Source: Nocardioides sp. WS12
GTDB lineage: Bacteria > Actinomycetota > Actinomycetes > Propionibacteriales > Nocardioidaceae
Length of the DNA: 64,000 bases
Assembly (NCBI RefSeq): GCF_014108865.1
Contig: NZ_CP053928.1
Location: forward strand, 2,728,001-2,792,000
Direction of reading: 5' to 3'
Made by a program: the position numbers and the translations under genes
The notes under the pieces: generated by a model
What the model saw: only the letters and a program-made list of their open reading frames with translations
Database searches by the model: none
What the model was told of the DNA's origin: nothing
Shown here: piece by piece, positions 33,764-40,938 of the stretch
Layout: the number at the start of each line of letters is the position of its first letter
Position numbering within the stretch: position 1 is the first letter of the stretch

Positions 33764-33769
33764 GCGGCA

Positions 33770-34816
33770 GTGCTTGAGCCACTATCCGTAACCCGGACGA
33801 CCTATACCGTCATCGACTTTCTGGAGTGGCAGCGTCAGGGATCCCTCGAGCTGCAGCCGTACTACCAGCGGCGTTCGGTATGGAATCCGCGGGTAAAGAG
33901 CCTTCTGATCGACTCCTTGCTGCGTGGGTTCCCTCTTCCGCTGATCTTTCTCCACAGCCGACTCGATGTCGCAACCTCAAAGACTGTCCGACAAGTCGTC
34001 GATGGGCAGCAGCGGCTTCGATCGATCTTGAGCTTCGTGGACATCGAGTCGATCAACGACCGCGACGAGTGGGACGACTTTACTGTGCTCCGATCGCACA
34101 ATCGTGAGTTCGCGGGGCTGTCTTTTGCTCAGCTTCCAGACGACACTCAAACTCAAATACTGCAGACTCCTCTGTCGGTGAACGTTCTGCCCGCTGGAGT
34201 CGATGACGTGACTGTTCTGACGATCTTTCAGCGAATGAACTCGACTGGTCACAAGCTGAACGATCAAGAGATCCGAAATGCCACGTACTTCGGCGAGTTC
34301 AAGGATGCCGCCTATGAGCTTGCCTACGAGCAGTATCAGCGGTGGCTCAGATGGGACATTTTCAACGCGCAGGAGATTGCCCAGATGCGCGAGGTCGAGC
34401 TCACCTCCGACCTGATGGGGTTCCTGATGAGGGGCATCCAGGCGAGGACAAAGGCAACGCTGAATGGCCTTTACAAGGCCAACGATGAGGGGTTCCCCGA
34501 CAGGATTGTTGTTGCCGACCAATTGAGGGCCGCTTTCGACTACCTCGACCGTGTCTACTCGCCTGGCGCGAGCAGATCTGGTCTCAAACGCTTCAGGTCG
34601 TCTGCCTGGTTCTATGCGGCGTTCGCCGTCGCAGCGGCGGTCGTTCGTGGAGAGCTGGATCTTGTCCCCGAGGCATTGGTCGACCGGCTTGAGTCGGCCG
34701 AAGTCCAACTGCGAAGGCCGCAGGACCTCGACGAGCAACTCGTCAAGGTTCTGCGCGGGGCTACCGCCGATCGCCGGAGTCGCCAGCTCCGGGTGGACTT
34801 CCTTCTGAGCATCTGA
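33770..34816 (+). CDS. DUF262-family protein (ParB/GmrSD-like domain)
   Basis: 348 residues. The DUF262 signature is complete: LELQPYYQRRSVWNP at residues 26-40, LPLIFLH, and the nucleotide-binding/ParB-like VVDGQQRLRS at 77-86, with the later INVLP/IFQRMNSTGHKLNDQEIRNA. The DUF1524 HNH nuclease domain that completes GmrSD enzymes is absent, so this is a stand-alone DUF262 protein. DUF262 proteins are common in antiphage systems and often bind modified DNA or nucleotides. It ends two bases before the HEPN gene and is almost certainly co-translated with it. GTG start supported by TAGCCT six bases upstream. Confidence 0.85.
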   Translation: MLEPLSVTRTTYTVIDFLEWQRQGSLELQPYYQRRSVWNPRVKSLLIDSLLRGFPLPLIFLHSRLDVATSKTVRQVVDGQQRLRSILSFVDIESINDRDEWDDFTVLRSHNREFAGLSFAQLPDDTQTQILQTPLSVNVLPAGVDDVTVLTIFQRMNSTGHKLNDQEIRNATYFGEFKDAAYELAYEQYQRWLRWDIFNAQEIAQMREVELTSDLMGFLMRGIQARTKATLNGLYKANDEGFPDRIVVADQLRAAFDYLDRVYSPGASRSGLKRFRSSAWFYAAFAVAAAVVRGELDLVPEALVDRLESAEVQLRRPQDLDEQLVKVLRGATADRRSRQLRVDFLLSI

Positions 34817-34818
34817 CG

Positions 34819-35637
34819 ATGTCCGAACTGGACGATGTCAGGACTCGACTGACTGTTGGGATCGAGGCGCTCAAGAACGTCGTGCTCGATGCCCAGGCAT
34901 CGAAGATCCAAGAAGCGACAGTTGAAAGCGTCGTCGAGCTCGTGGCTCTCCGGGCATTCTCATTGCTGGAGACGTACCTCGAGGAGGTCTTCTACCTGAG
35001 CATGCTGGCGCAGCACGACTGTGCAGGCATCGGCCCGGTACTGCCCGTTTCGAACCGGTCGGAAATCGAGCTGTTGATTTTCTCGGATGGCAGGCGACGC
35101 GAGAACTACCTGACATGGCTGCCTTATGACGTGGCCGCTGACCGCGCTGACTCTTACCTCGTGGGCGGGCAGCCCTTTTCGTGGTTGCGATACCGCGACG
35201 TTGAGCTGGCGACCCTGAAGGAACTGACCATAGTAAGAAACGCGGTCGCGCACCCGAGTGCGTATGCAGCGACACTCCTTTCGGAGTTGGCGTTGGGAAA
35301 GGGCTACCAGGTGGTGCGACCGGCGGACTACTTGAAGAGTCTCCGGACAGGAGCTTGGGAGGTAATGCACATGCTCACGCAGGTGACGGTGATCGCCAGT
35401 GGCCTGGCGGAGGCATCGGAGCTCGCCGCGGATGCCCTGTTCCAACCGGAGCCGCCTTTTCAAGCTGCTAGAAAGGCACCTCCTGGCACCTATTTCTGCT
35501 CCCATTGCGGGCGAGAAGAGGGGCTCACGGTGAAGGCCAAGCTCGGAAACTGTCGCGATTGCGGTTTGATCGAGAGGTGTACGGAATGCGGGCGGTCCAA
35601 GGCGTCGTCAACAACGTGGCTGCGGCAAGTTGTTTGA
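34819..35637 (+). CDS. MAE_28990-like HEPN nuclease with zinc-ribbon tail
   Basis: 272 residues. An all-helical domain (residues 1-200) carries the HEPN ribonuclease motif R-x4-H in IVRNAVAHPSAY (Arg140, His145), placed after the helix YRDVELATLKEL, as in MAE_28990/MAE_18760-like proteins. The C-terminal tail has six cysteines in CSHCG, CRDCG and CTECG pairs (226-256), a zinc-ribbon addition. HEPN proteins act as RNA-cutting toxins in abortive infection and toxin-antitoxin systems. Partnering with DUF262 suggests a two-gene defence module in which DUF262 senses and HEPN cuts RNA, or DUF262 restrains HEPN. Confidence 0.8.
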   Translation: MSELDDVRTRLTVGIEALKNVVLDAQASKIQEATVESVVELVALRAFSLLETYLEEVFYLSMLAQHDCAGIGPVLPVSNRSEIELLIFSDGRRRENYLTWLPYDVAADRADSYLVGGQPFSWLRYRDVELATLKELTIVRNAVAHPSAYAATLLSELALGKGYQVVRPADYLKSLRTGAWEVMHMLTQVTVIASGLAEASELAADALFQPEPPFQAARKAPPGTYFCSHCGREEGLTVKAKLGNCRDCGLIERCTECGRSKASSTTWLRQVV

Positions 35638-35718
35638 GCCGGGCGCCGTCTCACTGCGATCGGTCACCTTAGGGCGAATGCCTTACATCCGCGATTCGCG
35701 TACTGCTCGATCTGCTCA

Positions 35719-36210
35719 GTGCGTTTGCGAGCAACGTTGCCAACGTGTTGGAAGTGGTTCACGGCTACTTCGCAGAAGTCGGCGACAAAGTCCGTACAGG
35801 ACCGGGACCAATCGATCGCTGAGGAGGCATCGAGGAGGCTGTGGTTCAGTCGCACTTGGCCTGCTGTGGGGGATGGCTGGAGGAGTGACCACGCTCGGCG
35901 GGGAGGCCCAGCTTCGCCTGTAGTTCGTGGCTATTGCGCTCTCCATCGGAATGTGGTGCCTGAGGCGTTCAAGGAGGAGCTCGAGGCAACTGGGAGCCTC
36001 GAATGGTTCAGCGATCGGCTGGTTCAACTGCGGCCACGGGACGCGCTGTCTTGGCTGCGGACAGTCGACGAGCGCCTTCTCGGTCCTCTCGCCGGTGGTC
36101 GCGGCCTCGTCCGATCTAGTAGCGGGACTTGCCCGCATTGCGACTCGAAGCTCGAGTGGGGAACGCGGCCACACGAGGAAGACGCTTTCGTGCGCAAAGC
36201 CGTGGCGTGA
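35719..36210 (+). pseudogene. Zinc-ribbon gene, degraded copy 2
   Basis: An open frame of 163 codons from a GTG. Its end, LRPRDALSWLRTVDERLLGP, then TCPHCDSKLEWG and HEEDAFVRKAVA, matches copy 1, but the Trp codon of copy 1 (TGG) is TGA at 36208, and the next Cys (TGC) is GGC. The second half of the zinc ribbon is therefore lost. The first 60 codons look noncoding; another frame across 35676-35888 reads more like protein (LLDLLSAFASNVANVLEVVH) but contains a TGA at 35820. The region is a decayed remnant of one or two genes. Confidence 0.55.
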
Positions 36211-36332
36211 CAAGGCCACGGCTGCGGCGCGGCCGGCCTGGCATATCTGGACTGACAAACCCAGCGGGGTGGGTGGGAGCTCTCGGGGTGCAGAGGCTCC
36301 GCGCGGCGAAGCGGCGGGTGGAGGGGCGCTCC
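36028..36332 (+). repeat. Direct-repeat module, copy 2
   Basis: Counterpart of 33386-33699. Its G-rich part keeps GCGGGG/CCCCGC outer pairing (36264-36269 with 36336-36341) and GGAGC/GCTCC inner pairing (36276-36280 with 36328-36332), so a hairpin can still form although the sequence changed. It ends about 50 bases before the next gene, as copy 1 does. Confidence 0.75.
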
Positions 36333-36372
36333 GACCCCCGCGGAGGAGCACAAATCTCCGGCCTTGGGGATG

Positions 36373-36378
36373 TAGTTT
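36373..36378 (+). promoter_or_regulatory. -10 hexamer of the GvpU-like gene
   Basis: TAGTTT, six bases before the ATG at 36385. Confidence 0.6.
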
Positions 36379-36384
36379 GGCGCC

Positions 36385-36861
36385 ATGGTGGAGGTTTCCA
36401 AAGACGACTCGGGTTCACGCGATCAGCATCAGGGCGAGGAGCTGCCAGTCCGGGACTGGTGGTCAGGCGCTGATCCCGACCTTCAGCTTCTCGTGGGCCT
36501 CGTTAACAAGCTCGAGTTCGAGCTTCCGATGCGGATCTTCATACCGTCTGGCGTGCTGTCGGGCTACCTGATTGCCATGCCAGCCTATTTTTCGCGGGTG
36601 GCAGGCGTCTTGCACGGCAACTCTGACGATGGAAGCAACCCAGTCGCTGATGCCCTGGCTAAGTCTTATGACTCCATTAGCGAAGCTCGACGTAAGAACA
36701 TCGAAAGCAATGAGCCTGACGACGACGTTCGGCACATTCACCTCGACCAGGCGGTCCTGCACGGGACGGGCGCCGAGCCACTGCAAGTCGGCCTCTGGCG
36801 CGGTCGGCTAAGTAACGTCAGTGGATGGTCGATGGGTAACTACGGCGACCAGGTGGAGTGA
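36385..36861 (+). CDS. GvpU-like orphan protein
   Basis: 158 residues. The layout resembles gas-vesicle accessory protein GvpU: DLQLLVGLVNKLEFELPMRI, FIPSGVLSGYLIAMPAYF, then HIHLDQAVLHGTG and VGLWRGRLSNVSGWSMG, a small beta domain with an IHL..A...WRGR block. No gas-vesicle structural gene is present in the window, and such proteins also occur alone in genomes. It follows repeat copy 2 exactly as DUF262 follows copy 1. The link to GvpU is by pattern only. Confidence 0.5.
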   Translation: MVEVSKDDSGSRDQHQGEELPVRDWWSGADPDLQLLVGLVNKLEFELPMRIFIPSGVLSGYLIAMPAYFSRVAGVLHGNSDDGSNPVADALAKSYDSISEARRKNIESNEPDDDVRHIHLDQAVLHGTGAEPLQVGLWRGRLSNVSGWSMGNYGDQVE

Positions 36862-36864
36862 CTT

Positions 36865-37128
36865 GTGCCTCGACTCGCGCAGGTCGCGGGGCAACTCGTC
36901 TTCATGTACACCAACGATCATGATCCGCCCCACGTTCATCTGTTCGCGGCTGGCCACCGAGCTAAGATCGAGATTGGGAACCGTGAGTTCGTATACGGCG
37001 AGGTCGGTTTGAGTCGCGGGGGTCGTCGTGCGGTCGTCGCGCGGGTAACAGCAAACGAGGACAACCTGATGGACGCGTGGGAACATGCATCAAAGGGTTC
37101 AGCGATTCCGAGCTACGAGTGGTCCTGA
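36865..37128 (+). CDS. DUF4160-domain protein
   Basis: 87 residues from a GTG three bases after the previous gene. The DUF4160 signature is clear: FMYTNDHDPPHVHLFAAGHR, KIEIGNREF and NEDNLMDAWE. The His-x-His of the HDPPHVH motif is a possible metal or catalytic site. These small proteins are commonly paired with DUF2442 proteins, as here, and are predicted toxin-antitoxin partners. Confidence 0.85.
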   Translation: MPRLAQVAGQLVFMYTNDHDPPHVHLFAAGHRAKIEIGNREFVYGEVGLSRGGRRAVVARVTANEDNLMDAWEHASKGSAIPSYEWS

Positions 37129-37140
37129 GAGGAGAGGCAA

Positions 37141-37656
37141 ATGATTGACGCCACAGCGTTGGTCGAGGTTGTCTCGGCTAGGTCACTTTTTGGAACAGTT
37201 GCGTCCCTACGATTCGACGATGGAGTCGCGAAAGTCGTCGATTTGTCGCCGCTGATGACCGGTCAGGTTTTCGATGAAGTCAGGCGCATGGGCTGGACGA
37301 CGAAGTTTCGGGTGGATACAGAGCTCGGGACGATCGTGTGGCCTAACGGCGCGGATCTACCGCCCGCTCGGCTGCGTTTTGAAGCACCGACCCTCGCAGA
37401 GACTGGCGGATCACACGTCTCCCACCCCTCTGCCGTTTGGGCGGACACGATGGTCCTGCTCCGCGAGGCGGGCGTTGCGAAGCGCCAGGTTAAGGTCTCG
37501 GCGCCCGCGATTTCGGTTCGGTCGATGACCCGCAAGATTTCATTTGCGTCTGGGCAAAGGACCGAGCAGTTCACACTCGTCGTCCCGAACCGGAAGCTGA
37601 CAGCCACCACTCGCAAGTTCGTCGAAGACAGCGAGAAGGTCAAGCTTCCTGCCTGA
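37141..37656 (+). CDS. DUF2442-domain protein with C-terminal extension
   Basis: 171 residues. The first 90 fit DUF2442 (LRFDDGVAKVVDLSPLMTG, then VDTELGTIVWPNGADLPP), a small beta domain usual as partner of DUF4160. The other 80 residues are an extension ending in a basic helix (KFVEDSEKVKLPA). The gap of 12 bases holds GAGAGGAGAGG, a strong ribosome site, so this partner is well translated. That fits an antitoxin made in excess, though no experiment supports it. Confidence 0.8.
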   Translation: MIDATALVEVVSARSLFGTVASLRFDDGVAKVVDLSPLMTGQVFDEVRRMGWTTKFRVDTELGTIVWPNGADLPPARLRFEAPTLAETGGSHVSHPSAVWADTMVLLREAGVAKRQVKVSAPAISVRSMTRKISFASGQRTEQFTLVVPNRKLTATTRKFVEDSEKVKLPA

Positions 37657-37859
37657 CCGCAAGGATGCGCGCTCTGGTAGCACAGCACCCTCAAACTGCA
37701 TTGGGTCGACCTCGCTCGTCGACGGCGGTTGCTTGCGTGGAGTGTGAGCGACTTTCGATCGCGCCCAGCGGTATGTCCAAGTGATCTGGCTAGCCCGCAA
37801 TGGCTAGGACGGCTTCACGCTGATCAGATGTCGTAATGGATCCGGAACTGCTGGCCGGC

Positions 37860-38133
37860 ACCGCCACTGAAGATGATGCGCAATCCGCGGGCAGCCCATT
37901 CTGGGCTACTAGAGACTTCCTCGTAGGGCCGGTGTCTGGCCAGACTCGGTCTAGGTGCTCGGCGGGTTGGCTCTCTATTGGGCTGCCCACCCTTCGCGGG
38001 TGTGGCTCACTTTCGGTCTGCAGCCCGCCGGGCGCCGCTGACGAGGCGTGGCTCAAGAAGGGACTGCCCTGCTCGTAGTAGCAATGCCCACCTCGCCGTC
38101 CACATCGGTCTGAGCCACAGGCGGGAGAAGCAC
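37860..38133 (+). ncRNA. Candidate bridge-RNA region of the IS110 element
   Basis: The noncoding region upstream of the IS110 transposase start. In the IS110 (not IS1111) group the bridge RNA that pairs with target and donor DNA is encoded here. Hairpins are visible, for example GCCCATTCTGGGC near 37900 and CACCCTTCGCGGGTG near 37990. The overlapping frames here (37790-38056 minus, 37836-38078 plus) look noncoding. The ends and the pairing loops are not defined by sequence alone. The rest of the 477-base gap (37657-37859) shows nothing else. Confidence 0.4.
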
Positions 38134-39330
38134 ATGGAGCACGTCATCATCGGGGTCGATCCCCACAAGCTGTCAGCGACGATCGAGGTCGTAGACCAGC
38201 AAGAACAGCTACTTGGTTCTGGTCGCTTCACCACTGACCACGCTGGCTACAAGGCAATGCGGACCTACGCGAAGTCATGGCCGAATCGGGTCTGGGCAGT
38301 CGAGGGCGCCAACGGTGTCGGACGTCCGCTGGCGCAACGGCTGCTCGAGTCCGGCGAACATGTCGTCGATGTCCCAGCCAAGCTCGCGGCCCGTATCCGG
38401 CTGTTCGACACCGGCCACAACCGCAAGACGGACGCCCGGGACGCCCACTCGATCGCGATCGTCGCAGTCCGCACCAAGACCTTGCGAGTGCTGCAGGTCG
38501 ACGGCCAACTTGAAGCGCTACGGATGCTCACCGACCGACGAGAAGCACTGACCCGACGCCGCGTCCAGACGGTCGACCGCCTTCAAGCCTTGCTCGCAGA
38601 ACTCCTTCCGGGACAGGCCAAACGCGACATCACCACCGGCCAGGCCAAAGCAATGCTGGCTTCCGTGCGCCCGCGTGACATCGCAGGCAAGACCTGTCGG
38701 CGCATCGCGGCCGACGAGCTCGCCGAGCTGATCAACGTCGAGGCGAAGATCAAGAAGGCCACCGCCGAACTCAAAGCCATCGTGCTCGCCCGCGGTTCTA
38801 CGCTGATGGACATCCACGGTGTCGGGCCAGTCGTGGCCGCCCGGATCCTCGCCGATGTCGGCGACATCGCTCGCTTCGCCGACCGCAACCGATTCGCATC
38901 CTGGACCGGCACCGCGCCCCTGGACGCATCCTCAGGCGAACAGAACCGGCATCGGCTTTCGCGAGCCGGCAACCGCCGGATGAATCACATGATTCACATC
39001 GCTGCGGTCACGCAACTTCGGGTTGATACCGACGGCCGGACCTACTACCGACGCAAGCGAACCGAGGGCAAGAAATCACTCGAGGCACTCCGCTGTCTCA
39101 AGCGCAGGATCTCCGACGTCATCTACCGACAGCTCGTTGCTGACGCTGAGCGCGTTGCTGGGGCGGGTCCGGGAGGGCACTGCGGGGCGTCTCAGGAATC
39201 CAGCGCGGCCGACCTGCCCCCGCACATCGGCACTTCGGATCAGCCACTTCCCGGACCCGCAGGTCAGACGCTACGCCCGGCATCGACGTCTCGGAAGACC
39301 CGCGGCGAGGACCTCGCAGCGACTGGTTGA
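38134..39330 (+). CDS. IS110-family transposase
   Basis: 398 residues. The N-terminal DEDD (RuvC-like) domain has GVDPHK (Asp), WAVEGANGVG (Glu) and NRKTDARDAHSIA. The C-terminal Transposase_20 domain has DIHGVGPVVAARILADVGDI, the catalytic Ser region ASSGEQNRHRL and AGNRRMNHMI. The tail (GGHCGASQESSAADLPPHIG) is typical of actinobacterial members. No stops or frameshifts. A ribosome site GCGGGAGAAG precedes the ATG. Confidence 0.93.
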   Translation: MEHVIIGVDPHKLSATIEVVDQQEQLLGSGRFTTDHAGYKAMRTYAKSWPNRVWAVEGANGVGRPLAQRLLESGEHVVDVPAKLAARIRLFDTGHNRKTDARDAHSIAIVAVRTKTLRVLQVDGQLEALRMLTDRREALTRRRVQTVDRLQALLAELLPGQAKRDITTGQAKAMLASVRPRDIAGKTCRRIAADELAELINVEAKIKKATAELKAIVLARGSTLMDIHGVGPVVAARILADVGDIARFADRNRFASWTGTAPLDASSGEQNRHRLSRAGNRRMNHMIHIAAVTQLRVDTDGRTYYRRKRTEGKKSLEALRCLKRRISDVIYRQLVADAERVAGAGPGGHCGASQESSAADLPPHIGTSDQPLPGPAGQTLRPASTSRKTRGEDLAATG

Positions 39331-39363
39331 CAACAGAAGGGAGCCGGAATGCAGCGGCCCGCC

Positions 39364-39389
39364 CACGGCGGCGGGTGCCCGCCGCCGTG
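39364..39389. terminator. Strong GC stem-loop between IS110 and WS/DGAT genes
   Basis: CACGGCGGCGGG and CCCGCCGCCGTG, 12 perfect base pairs around TG, lie between two convergent genes; they can fold on both strands. There is no T-run, as is common in this high-GC group. Confidence 0.6.
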
Positions 39390-39399
39390 CTTCAGCGAA

Positions 39400-40803
39400 C
39401 TACCCCGCTGAGGACGCCGCACTGATGTCGAGCGCCGCCTCGAGTTCCTCCAGCGCCTCGCCGGCGTAGACGGCGATGCGCTGCAGGTGGGGGAGGTTGT
39501 CGCGGCAGCCGGTGAAGCCGATGTTGAACTGGCCGGCGTAGCTGATCGCGGTGATGTTCAGGGCCTGGCCGTGGAACAGCAGGCTGAGGGGGTAATACTC
39601 CTCGAGGCGGGAACCGTCGACGTACCGCGGCTCGGCCGGGCCCGGGACGTTGGAGAGGACCAGGTTGGACGCGGGGCGGCCGCGGCCGCCGATGTGCGCC
39701 ATCGCCTGGCCGAGGAACGGGGCCATCAGGCCCGCGGTGTAGGCGTCCATGGCGGCGCCGGAGACCTGGGGCAGGCGTTCCTTGCCGAGCTGCGTGGAGG
39801 CCTTGATGCGGGCGATCCGCTCGAGCGGGTCCTCGACGTCGGTGCCGAGCTGCGTGTAGAGGAACGTGATGGCGTTGCCGACGGACGCTCCCTCGCCGGT
39901 GCGGACCGAGACGGGCACGTTGGCGATCAGGCTCTGCGCGGGCAGGGCATCGACGTCCTGCAGGTAGCGGCGGATCGCGCCACCGCAGATCGCAAGGAAC
40001 ACGTCGTTGAGGCTGCCGCCTGCTGCGGTGCCGACGGCCCGGAGCCGGTCGATCGGGTACTGCTGGGTCGCGAAGCGGCGGGGCGTGCTGATCTTGCCGT
40101 TGAAGATCGACTTCGGGGCGCGGTACGGCGCCGCCCGCAACTCGTCCTTCGTTCCGAAGAACGACTCCTTGTAGGTGCGGGTCAGGGAACCCGCCACGGC
40201 GCGGACGCTCTTCAGGCGGGCGCGGCCGGCGACGGCCGGGATCTTCGGACGCGGCGCGGACGCCACGCCTGACTGGTCGGGGCCGCGGACGCCGATCGCC
40301 CACGGGGGGAGCATGTCGCGCTGGTCGCCGTCGACCGAGAACGTACGACGAAGCAGCCGGACGCCGCCCACGCCGTCGATCTGGCTGTGGTGCACCTTCA
40401 TGTACATCGACCAGCGGTCGCCCTCGAGGCCCTCGATGACGTGGCACTCCCACAGCGGGTAGCGCCGGTCCATCCGGGCCGAGTGCAGGCGCGAGACCAG
40501 GATGCCGAGCTCGCGCTCACCCCCGGGAGCGGGAAGCGCCGAGTGACGGAAGTGGTAGTCGATGTCGATGGCGTCGTCGGGCAGCGGCTCCCACCGGGGG
40601 ATCGCCGACCCGTGCAGGATGTAGTTGAACGGCGGCTGGAACTCGCGATGGGCTCGCCATCGGTCGACCAGGTCCGAGAGGTACGACGGACCGGCATCCT
40701 CGGGCTTCGAGAAAGTCGCCAGCATGCCCACCTGCATCGGCGTGGCCACGGTCTCCATGCGGAGCCAGCCCGAGTCGTTCAGGCTGATCGCTTGCCTCTT
40801 CAT
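39400..40803 (-). CDS. Wax ester synthase/diacylglycerol acyltransferase
   Basis: 467 residues of the WS/DGAT family, which join acyl-CoA to a fatty alcohol (wax ester) or diacylglycerol (triacylglycerol) at the membrane. The catalytic HHxxxDG is HHSQIDGVGGV near residues 136-146, with the family PLWECHVIEGLEGDRW before it and SNVPGP near 387. The start ATG at 40803 has TAGTTT exactly six bases upstream, a leaderless arrangement. The fatty acyl-CoA reductase at 55824 could provide fatty alcohol. Confidence 0.92.
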   Translation of the reverse strand: MKRQAISLNDSGWLRMETVATPMQVGMLATFSKPEDAGPSYLSDLVDRWRAHREFQPPFNYILHGSAIPRWEPLPDDAIDIDYHFRHSALPAPGGERELGILVSRLHSARMDRRYPLWECHVIEGLEGDRWSMYMKVHHSQIDGVGGVRLLRRTFSVDGDQRDMLPPWAIGVRGPDQSGVASAPRPKIPAVAGRARLKSVRAVAGSLTRTYKESFFGTKDELRAAPYRAPKSIFNGKISTPRRFATQQYPIDRLRAVGTAAGGSLNDVFLAICGGAIRRYLQDVDALPAQSLIANVPVSVRTGEGASVGNAITFLYTQLGTDVEDPLERIARIKASTQLGKERLPQVSGAAMDAYTAGLMAPFLGQAMAHIGGRGRPASNLVLSNVPGPAEPRYVDGSRLEEYYPLSLLFHGQALNITAISYAGQFNIGFTGCRDNLPHLQRIAVYAGEALEELEAALDISAASSAG

Positions 40804-40809
40804 CGGGTC

Positions 40810-40815
40810 AAACTA
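40810..40815 (-). promoter_or_regulatory. -10 hexamer of the WS/DGAT gene
   Basis: TAGTTT on the minus strand, six bases before the ATG at 40803. Confidence 0.6.
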
Positions 40816-40870
40816 GCCCACCGGATCCGGGCGCGCGGCGGTCTTGCTCGTACGCCGGTCGGGTGACATC

Positions 40871-40890
40871 CCCGGGACCTTGGTCCCGGG
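40871..40890. promoter_or_regulatory. Perfect palindrome between divergent genes
   Basis: CCCGGGACCTTGGTCCCGGG, nine-base arms around TT. It lies in the 135-base gap between the WS/DGAT gene and the secreted dehydrogenase gene, about 50-60 bases from each start. A repressor operator or a double-sided transcription block are both possible. Confidence 0.5.
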
Positions 40891-40938
40891 TGGTCGCGTT
40901 CGGCTGAATGCCGGCTGGCGGCGCCACAGACTGAGGTC

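Larger units (their letters stand above)
37860..39345 (+). mobile_element. IS110-family insertion sequence (ends approximate)
   Basis: Bridge-RNA region plus the complete transposase gene. Members have no inverted repeats or target duplication, so the ends cannot be set by eye. The right end is placed just after the stop because the gene ends in GGTTGACAAC and AGAAGGGAG, which is typical. The element sits between the DUF4160/DUF2442 pair and the WS/DGAT gene, at the island boundary. Confidence 0.55.

Noticed and set aside
37836..38078. An 80-codon plus-strand frame upstream of the IS110 transposase
   Set aside because: Composition is not protein-like and the region fits the noncoding bridge-RNA part of the element.
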